The position numbers and the translations under genes were made by a program. A stretch of 64,000 nucleotides of DNA from Pollutimonas sp. M17 (GTDB lineage Bacteria; Pseudomonadota; Gammaproteobacteria; Burkholderiales; Burkholderiaceae_B), in assembly GCF_025836975.1 (NCBI RefSeq), contig NZ_CP107548.1, positions 1 to 64,000 on the forward strand, given 5' to 3'. Position 1 is the first letter of the stretch; each line of letters opens with the position of its first letter. Of this stretch, positions 20,781 to 27,431 are shown piece after piece. The notes beneath the pieces were generated by a model. That model did no database searches, had not been told where the DNA came from, and worked only from the letters and a program-made list of their open reading frames with translations.

Positions 20781-21650
20781 TCAGGCGCTGAACACGGCCC
20801 TGGCCTGCTGGTAGATGAATTCCGACATCCTGGCATGATGGCCCTGCGTGTTCCAGATCAGCCCGTTTCTTCGGACGGGCGCCCGTTCCGGCAGGGGGAT
20901 GCGCGTGATCGACATGGATTGCCACATGGAGGACCAGTCGGGTATCAGCGAGACGCCCAGGCCCTCGTGGACCAATGCGGCGATGGGCAGGATGCCGTCG
21001 ATTTCCAGCCTTTGCCGGGGGTGCAGCTGATGATCCCGCAGGTAGCGGTCGGCCAGTTGTCCGCCGTATATGTTCCGGTCGTAGCGGATGAAGGGTTGCG
21101 TCAACAGCAGATGATGGGCGTCCTGCCCCTTCAGGCTGCTGTGCGCGATGACGACCAGGGGCTCTTCCATCAGCGGCTGCCAGCGGCAATTCTTGGGAAG
21201 GCTGAATTGGGGCTCGACCACGACGGCGGCATCGAGTTCTCCGCTGGCCACTTTATGGCAAAGCTCGACAGAGGCGCCCGGCGTTACAAAGATGGAGATG
21301 TCCGGGTGCGGGTCGTAAACCCGCTTCAACAGCGGTGGCAGGACATTGGTCAGGGCCGACACGAAGCAGCCTATGCGGAACTCGCCCAGCGGGCTGCCGT
21401 TGACGGCCATGGCGCGCAGGCCGCGGATATCGCGAATGACCGCTTTCGCGCCTTCGAGGATGCGCACGCCGTTCTCGGTGGGCTTGACCGAACGGCCGGA
21501 GCGCTGGACCAGCGCCACCCCAAGGTCGTTTTCAAGCGCCTTGATGCGTGCCGCAATGGCCGCCGAGGTCAGGTCCAGGCGCCGGGCGGCCTCCGCGAAC
21601 GACCCGGCCTCGACAACGGCGACGAAGCTTTGCATGTATTTCGTATCCAT
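20781..21650 (-). CDS. LysR-family regulator of the sugar-acid cluster
   Basis: The 289-residue protein has a LysR helix-turn-helix (about 1-60, FAEAARRLDLTSAAIAARIK) and an effector-binding domain. It is convergent with the dehydratase gene and divergent from the DapA-family gene, with 138 bp between start codons. It therefore splits the putative pathway and could control both the gene in front of it and the upstream pair. A small AGCGCC-TCA-GGCGCT hairpin overlaps its 3' end and may separate it from the dehydratase transcript. Confidence 0.92.
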   Translation of the reverse strand: MDTKYMQSFVAVVEAGSFAEAARRLDLTSAAIAARIKALENDLGVALVQRSGRSVKPTENGVRILEGAKAVIRDIRGLRAMAVNGSPLGEFRIGCFVSALTNVLPPLLKRVYDPHPDISIFVTPGASVELCHKVASGELDAAVVVEPQFSLPKNCRWQPLMEEPLVVIAHSSLKGQDAHHLLLTQPFIRYDRNIYGGQLADRYLRDHQLHPRQRLEIDGILPIAALVHEGLGVSLIPDWSSMWQSMSITRIPLPERAPVRRNGLIWNTQGHHARMSEFIYQQARAVFSA

Positions 21651-21788
21651 GGAACTCGGTGCCCCGCTAGACCAGGCAGTTGAAGCAAAAAATATCTTTG
21701 CTGTGAATCAAGCCGAATCTACTTTAACGTAAAAGCGAACTGAGCAATACTTTCCAGTTATCGGATACCAACCCACAGGAGCAAGCTC

Positions 21789-22733
21789 ATGGCCGGCAAA
21801 AAACCAAGCGGGGTACTGACGCCCGTGCTGACGCCTTTCAATAGCGACTATTCGGTTTCCAGGCCGCGCTTCTTGAAGCACTGCCGCGCCCTGATCGAGC
21901 AGGATGTCGGCCTGGCGGTGTTTGGCACCAATTCCGAAGCCAACTCGCTGTCCGTCGCCGAGAAACGGCACTTGCTGGATGTGCTTGCGGACGAAGGCCT
22001 GCCCACCGACAGGATGATGCCGGGCACCGGTTGCTGCGCGATCACGGACTCCGTCGAATTGACCCGGCATGCCGTCGACCTGGGCTGCGCCGGTGTGCTG
22101 ATGCTGCCGCCCTTTTATTACAAGGGCGTGAGCGATGAAGGGCTGTACAGAAACTACGCCAGCATCATCGATGCGATCGGCGACGACCGCCTGAAGATTT
22201 ATCTTTATCACATCCCTCCGGTGTCGCAGGTGGGCATCAGCCTGAATCTGATCGAGCGCCTGCTGAAGGACTATCCCGGCGCGATCGCGGGGATCAAGGA
22301 CAGCTCGGGCGACTGGAATAATACGGCGGCGATGCTCAAGGAATTCCAGCCCGCGGGATTCGACGTTTTTGCGGGCAGCGAAGTATTCCTTTTAAGAACG
22401 CTGCGTCACGGCGGGGCGGGGTGCATCACCGCCACGGGCAATGTGAATGCGGCCGCCATTGCGCGCCTGGCTGCGACCTGGCGGGATGACGATGCCGGCG
22501 CTGACGAGCAGCAATCGGCCCTGGATGGCGTAAGAGGAATCTTCCAGAAGTACCCCATGATCCCCGCCATGAAGTCGGCCATTGCCTGGCAGGCGCAAGA
22601 CCCGGCCTGGGCGGTGCTGCGGCCGCCGCTGGTGGAGCTGACGGCCGACCAGACCCAGGCGCTGCGCCAGGATCTTTCCGCCGCGAGCTTCCAGATACAA
22701 AATGCTCAGGCCCTGGCGCATGCCGACGCTTAA
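21789..22733 (+). CDS. DapA/NanA-family lyase or dehydratase
   Basis: This is a class I aldolase-type TIM barrel of 314 residues. The Schiff-base lysine is Lys170 (AGIKDSSGDW) and the catalytic tyrosine Tyr140 (LYHIPPVS). The position that reads GTTGE in true dihydrodipicolinate synthase is GTNSE (46-50), with Asn and Ser replacing Thr and Gly. That argues against lysine biosynthesis and for a catabolic member acting on 2-keto-3-deoxy acids. Given the neighbouring sugar-acid dehydratase, likely reactions are dehydration or retro-aldol cleavage of a 2-keto-3-deoxy sugar acid. A CACAGGAG ribosome binding site precedes the ATG. The hydroxyacid dehydrogenase gene follows after 48 bp. Confidence 0.87.
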   Translation: MAGKKPSGVLTPVLTPFNSDYSVSRPRFLKHCRALIEQDVGLAVFGTNSEANSLSVAEKRHLLDVLADEGLPTDRMMPGTGCCAITDSVELTRHAVDLGCAGVLMLPPFYYKGVSDEGLYRNYASIIDAIGDDRLKIYLYHIPPVSQVGISLNLIERLLKDYPGAIAGIKDSSGDWNNTAAMLKEFQPAGFDVFAGSEVFLLRTLRHGGAGCITATGNVNAAAIARLAATWRDDDAGADEQQSALDGVRGIFQKYPMIPAMKSAIAWQAQDPAWAVLRPPLVELTADQTQALRQDLSAASFQIQNAQALAHADA

Positions 22734-22781
22734 GGTCTTGCGGATTTCCTTGGTGCCGGCCGGCGCCGGCATGCCCCGCCC

Positions 22782-23723
22782 ATGAGCGCTCCATCGCGGT
22801 TTCCCCCCTTGCTTAAAGTGGGCGTTTTTCCGGAGCCGGTCGAACTGGCCCTGCTCGAGACCTTCACGCTTGCCGAGTTCGACGACCTGGGGCGGGAGGG
22901 CAAGCCCAGGCACGATGAGATCGCCGGTATCGTCACTCGCTCGAATTACCGTATCAGCCGGGAACTGATCGATCAACTGCCGGGCTTGCGCATCATAAGC
23001 ACCAATGGAGTGGGCTATGACGGGATCCCGCTGGACTATGCCAGGCAGAAGGGAATCGTCGTCACCAATACGCCCGAGGTGCTCAACGAGGCGGTCGCTG
23101 AAATGGCTGTCGGCCTGCTGCTCGCCTTGTTGCGGCATATTCCCGGGGCGGACGCTTTTGTGAGGGAAGGTGCATGGCCGGCCATGTCCTTCCCCCTGGG
23201 CACGACGCTGGCGGGCAAGAAGGTGGGCATAGTGGGGCTGGGCAGGATAGGCAAGGAAATCGTCAAGCGCCTGCTGCCGTTTCGGGTCGATGTGGCCTAT
23301 TTCGGCAGGTCCAGGCAGGATGTGGAATGGGCCTATTTCGACGACATAAACCCGTTGGCGGCGTATGTGGATATTCTTGTCCTATGCTGTCCGGGCGGGC
23401 CCGAAACCCGTGGGCTAATCGATGCCCGGGTCTTGCAGTCGCTGGGCCCCAAGGGCTTCCTGGTGAACGTGGCACGAGGCAGCGTCGTGAACGAGCCCGA
23501 CCTTTGCCGCGCCTTGATTGATAAAACCATCGCGGGCGCGGCGCTCGACGTGTTCAATCGGGAGCCGCTGGATGCAAGCCCTTTGCGCGACCTGGATAAT
23601 GTTGTACTGGCGCCCCATATCGGCAGTGCCACGCATGAGACCCGAATGCGGATGGCCGCCTTGGCCATTCGCAACCTGTGCGACTTTTTCGATACGGGCA
23701 GAGCGGTGACGGCTGTTGCGTAA
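22782..23723 (+). CDS. D-isomer-specific 2-hydroxyacid dehydrogenase
   Basis: The 313-residue protein has the NAD(P)-binding block KKVGIVGLGRIGKEIVKRL (about residues 146-164) and the catalytic Arg, Glu and His of the family in LVNVARGSVV, FNREPL and LAPHIGSATHETR. It resembles glyoxylate/hydroxypyruvate reductases (GhrB/HPR type). In this cluster it could reduce the 2-oxo product of the upstream lyase (pyruvate, glyoxylate or similar) or oxidise a D-hydroxy acid. The ATG has no strong ribosome binding site, and a GC-rich dyad (GCCGGCGCCGGC) lies in the 48-bp gap to the previous gene, which may lower its expression. Confidence 0.88.
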   Translation: MSAPSRFPPLLKVGVFPEPVELALLETFTLAEFDDLGREGKPRHDEIAGIVTRSNYRISRELIDQLPGLRIISTNGVGYDGIPLDYARQKGIVVTNTPEVLNEAVAEMAVGLLLALLRHIPGADAFVREGAWPAMSFPLGTTLAGKKVGIVGLGRIGKEIVKRLLPFRVDVAYFGRSRQDVEWAYFDDINPLAAYVDILVLCCPGGPETRGLIDARVLQSLGPKGFLVNVARGSVVNEPDLCRALIDKTIAGAALDVFNREPLDASPLRDLDNVVLAPHIGSATHETRMRMAALAIRNLCDFFDTGRAVTAVA

Positions 23724-23726
23724 GTC

Positions 23727-23837
23727 CTAATCGTCGAAAACGAAATCGCCCCGCATGGCATTCAGTACGGGATGCGGCAATTGAAGAAAGGCGTCTTCCT
23801 TTCCGGGCCGGATGGTGAAGAATATGACGTGGGTCAC
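23727..23837 (-). pseudogene. possible remnant or small peptide, C-terminal-like segment
   Basis: In the gap between the hydroxyacid dehydrogenase and ohrR genes, the minus strand encodes a protein-like segment ending in PHPVLNAMRGDFVFDD before a stop. It is preceded by THVIFFTIRPGKEDAFLQL, which loosely resembles the first strand of antibiotic-biosynthesis-monooxygenase-like domains. The frame closes about 25 codons further upstream and has only a GTG as possible start with no proper ribosome binding site. It may be a truncated gene end or chance. Confidence 0.2.
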
Positions 23838-23937
23838 GTCCTGGCCCCGGACGCCGCCTGAGTCCGCCAAAATCCTGCCGCGCCCGGGCCGCGCCGGACA
23901 TCGGCTTCAAAAGAATGTCGAAATAAAGCTTGCATTT

Positions 23938-23953
23938 AAATAGCGCACTATTT
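23938..23953. promoter_or_regulatory. OhrR-type operator upstream of ohrR
   Basis: AAATAGCGCACTATTT is a dyad with 6-bp arms ending 12 bp before the ohrR start codon. The same pattern (TAG-N4-CTA) recurs upstream of ohr, which fits an autoregulated OhrR box. Confidence 0.7.
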
Positions 23954-23965
23954 AATATTGCGCTT

Positions 23966-24424
23966 ATGAAATCGAAATCCCTAAAAAGCCAGGCACCTGG
24001 ATTGCTGCTCGACGATCAGCTGTGCTTTGCGCTGTATTCCACCGGCCTGGCCATGACCAAGGTGTATAGAAAGCTGCTGCGCGAGCTGGAGCTGACTTAT
24101 CCCCAGTATCTGGTCATGCTGGTGCTGTGGGAACGCGACGAATTGACCGTCTCGGAGATCGGCGAGCGCCTGTTCCTGGATTCGGCCACCCTGACGCCTT
24201 TGCTGAAGCGGCTTGAAGCGGCCGGCTTGTTGCAGCGGGCGCGAGCCATCGATGATGAGCGCCAGGTCATCGTTTCGCTTTCCGCCGCGGGGCGCGCGCT
24301 TCAGGCCAAGGCCCGCGCGGTGCCGGAATCGGTGATGTGCGCGGCGCAGTGTTCTCCGGAAGAGGCGGCGATCACCAAGAAGTCGCTCGAGAAATTGCGG
24401 AAACGCTTGATGAAGAATACGTGA
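23966..24424 (+). CDS. ohrR: MarR-family peroxide sensor OhrR
   Basis: OhrR represses ohr until organic hydroperoxides oxidise a conserved N-terminal cysteine. The 152-residue protein has the sensor Cys20 in [12 protein letters not shown], the partner tyrosine region [19 protein letters not shown], and the MarR winged helix with [21 protein letters not shown]. The ATG at 23966 is chosen because the operator dyad would otherwise lie inside the coding region; a TTG 36 bp upstream is open. A GC-rich hairpin (GCCCGGC-TG-GCCGGGC) begins 3 bp after the stop. ohr follows in the same direction behind its own operator. Confidence 0.93.
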   Translation: MKSKSLKSQAPGLLLDDQLCFALYSTGLAMTKVYRKLLRELELTYPQYLVMLVLWERDELTVSEIGERLFLDSATLTPLLKRLEAAGLLQRARAIDDERQVIVSLSAAGRALQAKARAVPESVMCAAQCSPEEAAITKKSLEKLRKRLMKNT

Positions 24425-24459
24425 GAGCCCGGCTGGCCGGGCGAGTAGGATGCTTAATT

Positions 24460-24473
24460 AATAGTGTGCTATT
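24460..24473. promoter_or_regulatory. OhrR-type operator upstream of ohr
   Basis: AATAGTGTGCTATT is a dyad, followed immediately by a further half-site TTTAATAGTGTG (24472-24483). It matches the ohrR operator in its arms and lies about 100 bp before the ohr start. Confidence 0.7.
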
Positions 24474-24570
24474 TAATAGTGTGTGTAGATGTAAAAATGC
24501 CGGTACCGACGGGCCGGCTTTCAAGAGAACCGTCGATATTTCATTCACTTCACTTGTCAGGAGATTGACC

Positions 24571-24996
24571 ATGTCCATAGAAAAAGTTTTGTACCGCGCC
24601 CAGGCCACCGCCAGCGGAGGCCGCGATGGCCGCGCCGTGTCGTCAGACGGCATCCTGGATGTCAAGCTGGTTACGCCCAAGGACCTGGGCGGCGCGGGGG
24701 GCGAAGGCACCAATCCCGAGCAGTTGTTCGCGGCCGGCTACTCCGCCTGCTTTCTGGGCGCTCTGAAACTGGTGGCGTCTCGTGAAAAGGTCGCCTTGCC
24801 GGCCGAGACGAATATCCAGGGCACGGTGGGTATCGGCCCCATCCCCACGGGCTTCGGCATCGAGGTGGAGCTGAAGATATCGGTGCCGGGCCTGCCGCGC
24901 GACCAGGTTCAAGCGCTGGTCGACAAGGCGCACATTGTTTGCCCCTACTCGAACGCCACGCGGGGAAACATCGACGTTACCCTGACCCTGGCGTAG
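24571..24996 (+). CDS. ohr: organic hydroperoxide resistance protein Ohr
   Basis: Ohr is a lipoyl- and thiol-dependent peroxidase that reduces organic hydroperoxides. The 141-residue protein has its catalytic residues at exactly the positions of the well-studied Pseudomonas enzyme: Arg18, Glu50, peroxidatic Cys60 ([12 protein letters not shown]) and resolving Cys124 ([12 protein letters not shown]). A CAGGAGA ribosome binding site precedes the ATG. The gene is tandem with ohrR, with a 146-bp gap carrying the second operator copy. It probably acts in the cytoplasm and is induced by lipid or organic peroxides through OhrR oxidation. Confidence 0.97.
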   Translation: MSIEKVLYRAQATASGGRDGRAVSSDGILDVKLVTPKDLGGAGGEGTNPEQLFAAGYSACFLGALKLVASREKVALPAETNIQGTVGIGPIPTGFGIEVELKISVPGLPRDQVQALVDKAHIVCPYSNATRGNIDVTLTLA

Positions 24997-25061
24997 CGCC
25001 GGACCGGCTCGGGCGGCGCCCGGGCCGAACGCCGGGGCGAATCGGCATGCGCTTGGCGCGC

Positions 25062-25619
25062 TCAGCGGGGAAGGGCCAATTCCTTATGGCGGAAGCAATC
25101 GGTGGTGTGGTCCATGAGACAGCCGACCGCTTGAAGATAGGATTGGCAGATGGTGGGGCCCACGAAGGTGAAGCCGGCTTTCTTCAATGTGCGGCTCATG
25201 TGCTCGGCGACGGGCGTGACCACCGGTATGTCCTGATGGCGCGCGTAGTGGTTGATTTGGGGCTTGCCATCGACGAAAGACCAGATCAACCCGACCGGGT
25301 CGGCCTGGGCCAGCCACGCATTGGCGTTCTGCCGGACGGCCCGCAGCTTCAGGCGGTTGCGGATGATGCCGCTGTCCTGCATAAGGACGTCGATGTAGTC
25401 GTCGTCCAGGTTTGCCAGCCGTTCGACGTCGAAATTGAACAGCACCTCGCGAAAACGGGGGCGCTTCTTCAGCACCGTGATCCAGGACAGGCCCGCCTGG
25501 AAGCCTTCGAGGATCAATTTTTCGAACAGATGCCGGGGGTCGTGCGAGGGCACGCCCCACTCGGTATCGTGATAGGCCATGTAGACGGGGTCGCTGGAGC
25601 ACCAGTAGCATCGTTTCAT
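25062..25619 (-). CDS. tag: DNA-3-methyladenine glycosylase I
   Basis: Tag removes 3-methyladenine from alkylated DNA to start base excision repair. The 185-residue protein has the zinc-binding N-terminus (Cys4 in MKRCYWC, His17 in YHDTEWGVP), the catalytic-pocket segment with Glu38 in LEGFQAGLSWITVLKKR, and the family block GFTFVGPTICQSYLQAVG. The C-terminal zinc ligands are provided by the DHTTDCFRH region. It lies 19 bp downstream of the HMA-domain gene on the same strand, so it may be read from the same transcript, although the functions are unrelated. Confidence 0.97.
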   Translation of the reverse strand: MKRCYWCSSDPVYMAYHDTEWGVPSHDPRHLFEKLILEGFQAGLSWITVLKKRPRFREVLFNFDVERLANLDDDYIDVLMQDSGIIRNRLKLRAVRQNANAWLAQADPVGLIWSFVDGKPQINHYARHQDIPVVTPVAEHMSRTLKKAGFTFVGPTICQSYLQAVGCLMDHTTDCFRHKELALPR

Positions 25620-25638
25620 GGCGGAATTCTACAGCGCT

Positions 25639-25893
25639 TCAGCCTCCGCAGCCTCCGCAACATGCGCCGTCTTCGCCATGCACGGGCTTGGCGATATGGT
25701 AGCCGGCATCTTCGACGGCTACCTGCAGTCGCTGCGTCGATACCAGCGATTCATCGAAGGACACCGTGGCCTTGCTCTGGCCAAAGGATACTTGCGCGTC
25801 TTCGACGCCCTTTACGGCTTTCAGCGCCTGGACCAGTTTGGCCGCGCAGTGTTCGTCACGCATGCCGGCAAGCTTGAGCATACCAATTTGCAT
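25639..25893 (-). CDS. small HMA-domain protein with degenerate metal motif
   Basis: The 84-residue protein has the ferredoxin-like fold of heavy-metal-associated domains (MerP/CopZ type), but the usual GMxCxxC loop reads GMRDEHC. The first metal-binding cysteine is Asp13 and only Cys16 remains. The C-terminus adds a cysteine-rich tail, CCGGCGG (Cys78, Cys79, Cys82), which could supply the missing ligands. The start is set by AAGGA 7 bp upstream of the ATG. A sigma-70-like promoter and a hairpin lie immediately ahead. No copper ATPase or mer genes are nearby. It could be a metal chaperone or sensor with altered coordination; a decayed chaperone is the alternative. Confidence 0.8.
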   Translation of the reverse strand: MQIGMLKLAGMRDEHCAAKLVQALKAVKGVEDAQVSFGQSKATVSFDESLVSTQRLQVAVEDAGYHIAKPVHGEDGACCGGCGG

Positions 25894-25915
25894 CTTCTTT
25901 CCTTTGTGGGTTGGG

Positions 25916-25938
25916 AAAAGGCGGAAACCCCTTCCGCC
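25916..25938 (-). terminator. terminator-like hairpin between yfcF and the HMA gene
   Basis: On the minus strand GGCGGAA pairs with TTCCGCC around a 5-base loop and is followed by TTTT. It can end the yfcF transcript. It also lies within the first 30 nt of any RNA starting at the adjacent promoter, so it could act as an attenuator for the HMA gene. Confidence 0.5.
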
Positions 25939-25949
25939 CTTAAAGATGC

Positions 25950-25978
25950 ATATTAAATATATCTTTATTGTCTGGCAA
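25950..25978 (-). promoter_or_regulatory. putative sigma-70 promoter of the HMA gene
   Basis: On the minus strand TTGCCA and TAATAT are separated by 17 bp, in an AT-rich patch overlapping the 3' end of yfcF. The predicted RNA start is near 25943, 50 bp ahead of the HMA start codon. Confidence 0.5.
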
Positions 25979-26597
25979 GCGCCCACCAGCTTTTTATGCA
26001 GGATCGCTCCGACTGCCGGTCCACGTATCGCCTGATTTTTTCCGGAACCGGATCGCCGTTGGCGCACAGGAGGTTGAGCATGACCGAAAAATCGACGTCC
26101 GCGATGGACCACGAGCCCAACAGGTCGCCGCCCTGCTCGTCGATCAGCGTGTCCGCAACGGACAACAGTTTGTCGGCGGCGCGCCCGCCGGCCTCGGACA
26201 AGGGCTGGGGGTTCCTGGCGCCATAGATAACGGTGGTCGGCCGTTCTTCGCGCAGCGCGCCCAGATCGCTGCGCACCCAGGCCTGGATTTGCCTGGCCCG
26301 GGCGCGTAGCTGAGGATCGTGAGGGTAGACCGAGGGAAAATCGGGAGGTGTGAAAGCGTCCTCCAGGTACTCGACGATGGCCGATGACTCCGACAGCGAG
26401 AACCCGCCATGGAGCAGGGTGGGAACGCGGGAGGTCAGGGACAGGCGGCGATACTCGGGTTCGAGATTCTGGCCGCTGCCCAGGTCAATGGACTTGAGTT
26501 CGAAGGGCAGGCCCTTCTCGACCAGGGTGGCGTAGACGGAAAGGACGTATGGACTGGAGTATTCGCGATTGGTGTACAGAATGATGGGTGAGGCCAT
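25965..26597 (-). CDS. yfcF: glutathione S-transferase, YfcF type
   Basis: This 210-residue cytosolic glutathione S-transferase has an N-terminal thioredoxin-like domain (SPYVLSVYATLVEKGLPFEL, then the cis-proline SRVPTLL and glutathione-site SESSAIVEYLED) and an all-helical C-terminal domain. Segments RARARQIQAWVRSDL and LREERPTTVIYGA match E. coli YfcF, which has glutathione transferase and peroxidase activity. The ATG at 26597 has AGGAAA upstream; an 11-codon extension is open. It lies 48 bp beyond cobA on the same strand, separated by a perfect palindrome, and is probably not part of the nitrate operon. Confidence 0.93.
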   Translation of the reverse strand: MASPIILYTNREYSSPYVLSVYATLVEKGLPFELKSIDLGSGQNLEPEYRRLSLTSRVPTLLHGGFSLSESSAIVEYLEDAFTPPDFPSVYPHDPQLRARARQIQAWVRSDLGALREERPTTVIYGARNPQPLSEAGGRAADKLLSVADTLIDEQGGDLLGSWSIADVDFSVMLNLLCANGDPVPEKIRRYVDRQSERSCIKSWWALARQ

Positions 26598-26618
26598 GCT
26601 GTTTCCTGGTTGGAGAAT

Positions 26619-26640
26619 CGGAGCCGCCATGGCGGCTCCG
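26619..26640. repeat. 22-bp perfect palindrome after the nitrate operon
   Basis: Arms CGGAGCCGCC and GGCGGCTCCG flank AT between cobA and yfcF. It can form a 9-10-bp hairpin 6 bp after the cobA stop. There is no T tract, so it is a candidate mRNA-end stabiliser or weak terminator rather than a proven terminator. Confidence 0.5.
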
Positions 26641-26645
26641 CCAGT

Positions 26646-27431
26646 TTATATCGCATGGGCGGCGGGCATGGTCATCCATGCGTCGGCGGCATGGCCATGC
26701 CTGTGCGCCACGGCCTGACCCAGCACGATCACGGCGGGACTGCCCAGCTCCCGTGCCTGGACGTCGCGAGCAAGATCTTGCAGCGTGGTGATGGCGTGGC
26801 GCTGGGTCGCACAGGATACGCGCTGGACGACCGCGACCGGCAGGCGGGGGGTGAAGCCGGCGTCCAGCAGCTGCTGGCGTAATTCCTCGATGCCGCTCAT
26901 GCCCATATAGCAGACTATGGTCAGGCCGCTGCGCGCCAGCGCTGCCCAGTCGGGCCGCGCGCCATCCGCGGTATGCGCGGTGACCAGGATTACGCCCCGC
27001 GATACGGCGCGATGGGTCAGCGGCAGGCCCAGGGCGCTGCCCACCGCCAGGCCGGCGGTGATGCCGCTGACGCTGTCGGCCGCGATGCCGCGCTCGCGCA
27101 GCCAGGCCATTTCCTCGCCGCCGCGGCCGAAGATGAACGGGTCCCCCCCTTTCAGGCGGGCTACCGCGTGGCCTTGCCGGGCGTAGCGGGCCATGAGCCG
27201 CAGGATGAAGGCCTGCGACGTGGAGGCGCAGCCGCCGCGCTTGCCCACCTTGACGATGCGCGTTGCATCGCAGGCCAGCGCAAGGATGCCGGGGCCGACC
27301 AGATCGTCGACCAGCCAGACCCGGCATTCCTTCAGGACGCGCAGGGCCTTCAGCGTCAGCAGCTCGGGGTCGCCGGGGCCGGCGCCCACCAGCCAGACCT
27401 TTCCGGAGGAAGGTATCGTCGGATACGTCAT
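26646..27431 (-). CDS. cobA: uroporphyrinogen-III C-methyltransferase
   Basis: The enzyme methylates uroporphyrinogen III twice with S-adenosylmethionine to give precorrin-2, the precursor of siroheme. The 261-residue protein has the family blocks VWLVGAGPGDPELLTLKALR near residues 12-31 and RLKGGDPFIFGRGGEE near 92-107. It lacks the CysG N-terminal dehydrogenase/ferrochelatase domain, so a separate enzyme must finish siroheme. Its start overlaps the nitrate reductase stop by 4 bases (ATGA). Its place as last gene of the nitrate operon indicates that it supplies siroheme for NirB. Confidence 0.95.
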   Translation of the reverse strand: MTYPTIPSSGKVWLVGAGPGDPELLTLKALRVLKECRVWLVDDLVGPGILALACDATRIVKVGKRGGCASTSQAFILRLMARYARQGHAVARLKGGDPFIFGRGGEEMAWLRERGIAADSVSGITAGLAVGSALGLPLTHRAVSRGVILVTAHTADGARPDWAALARSGLTIVCYMGMSGIEELRQQLLDAGFTPRLPVAVVQRVSCATQRHAITTLQDLARDVQARELGSPAVIVLGQAVAHRHGHAADAWMTMPAAHAI

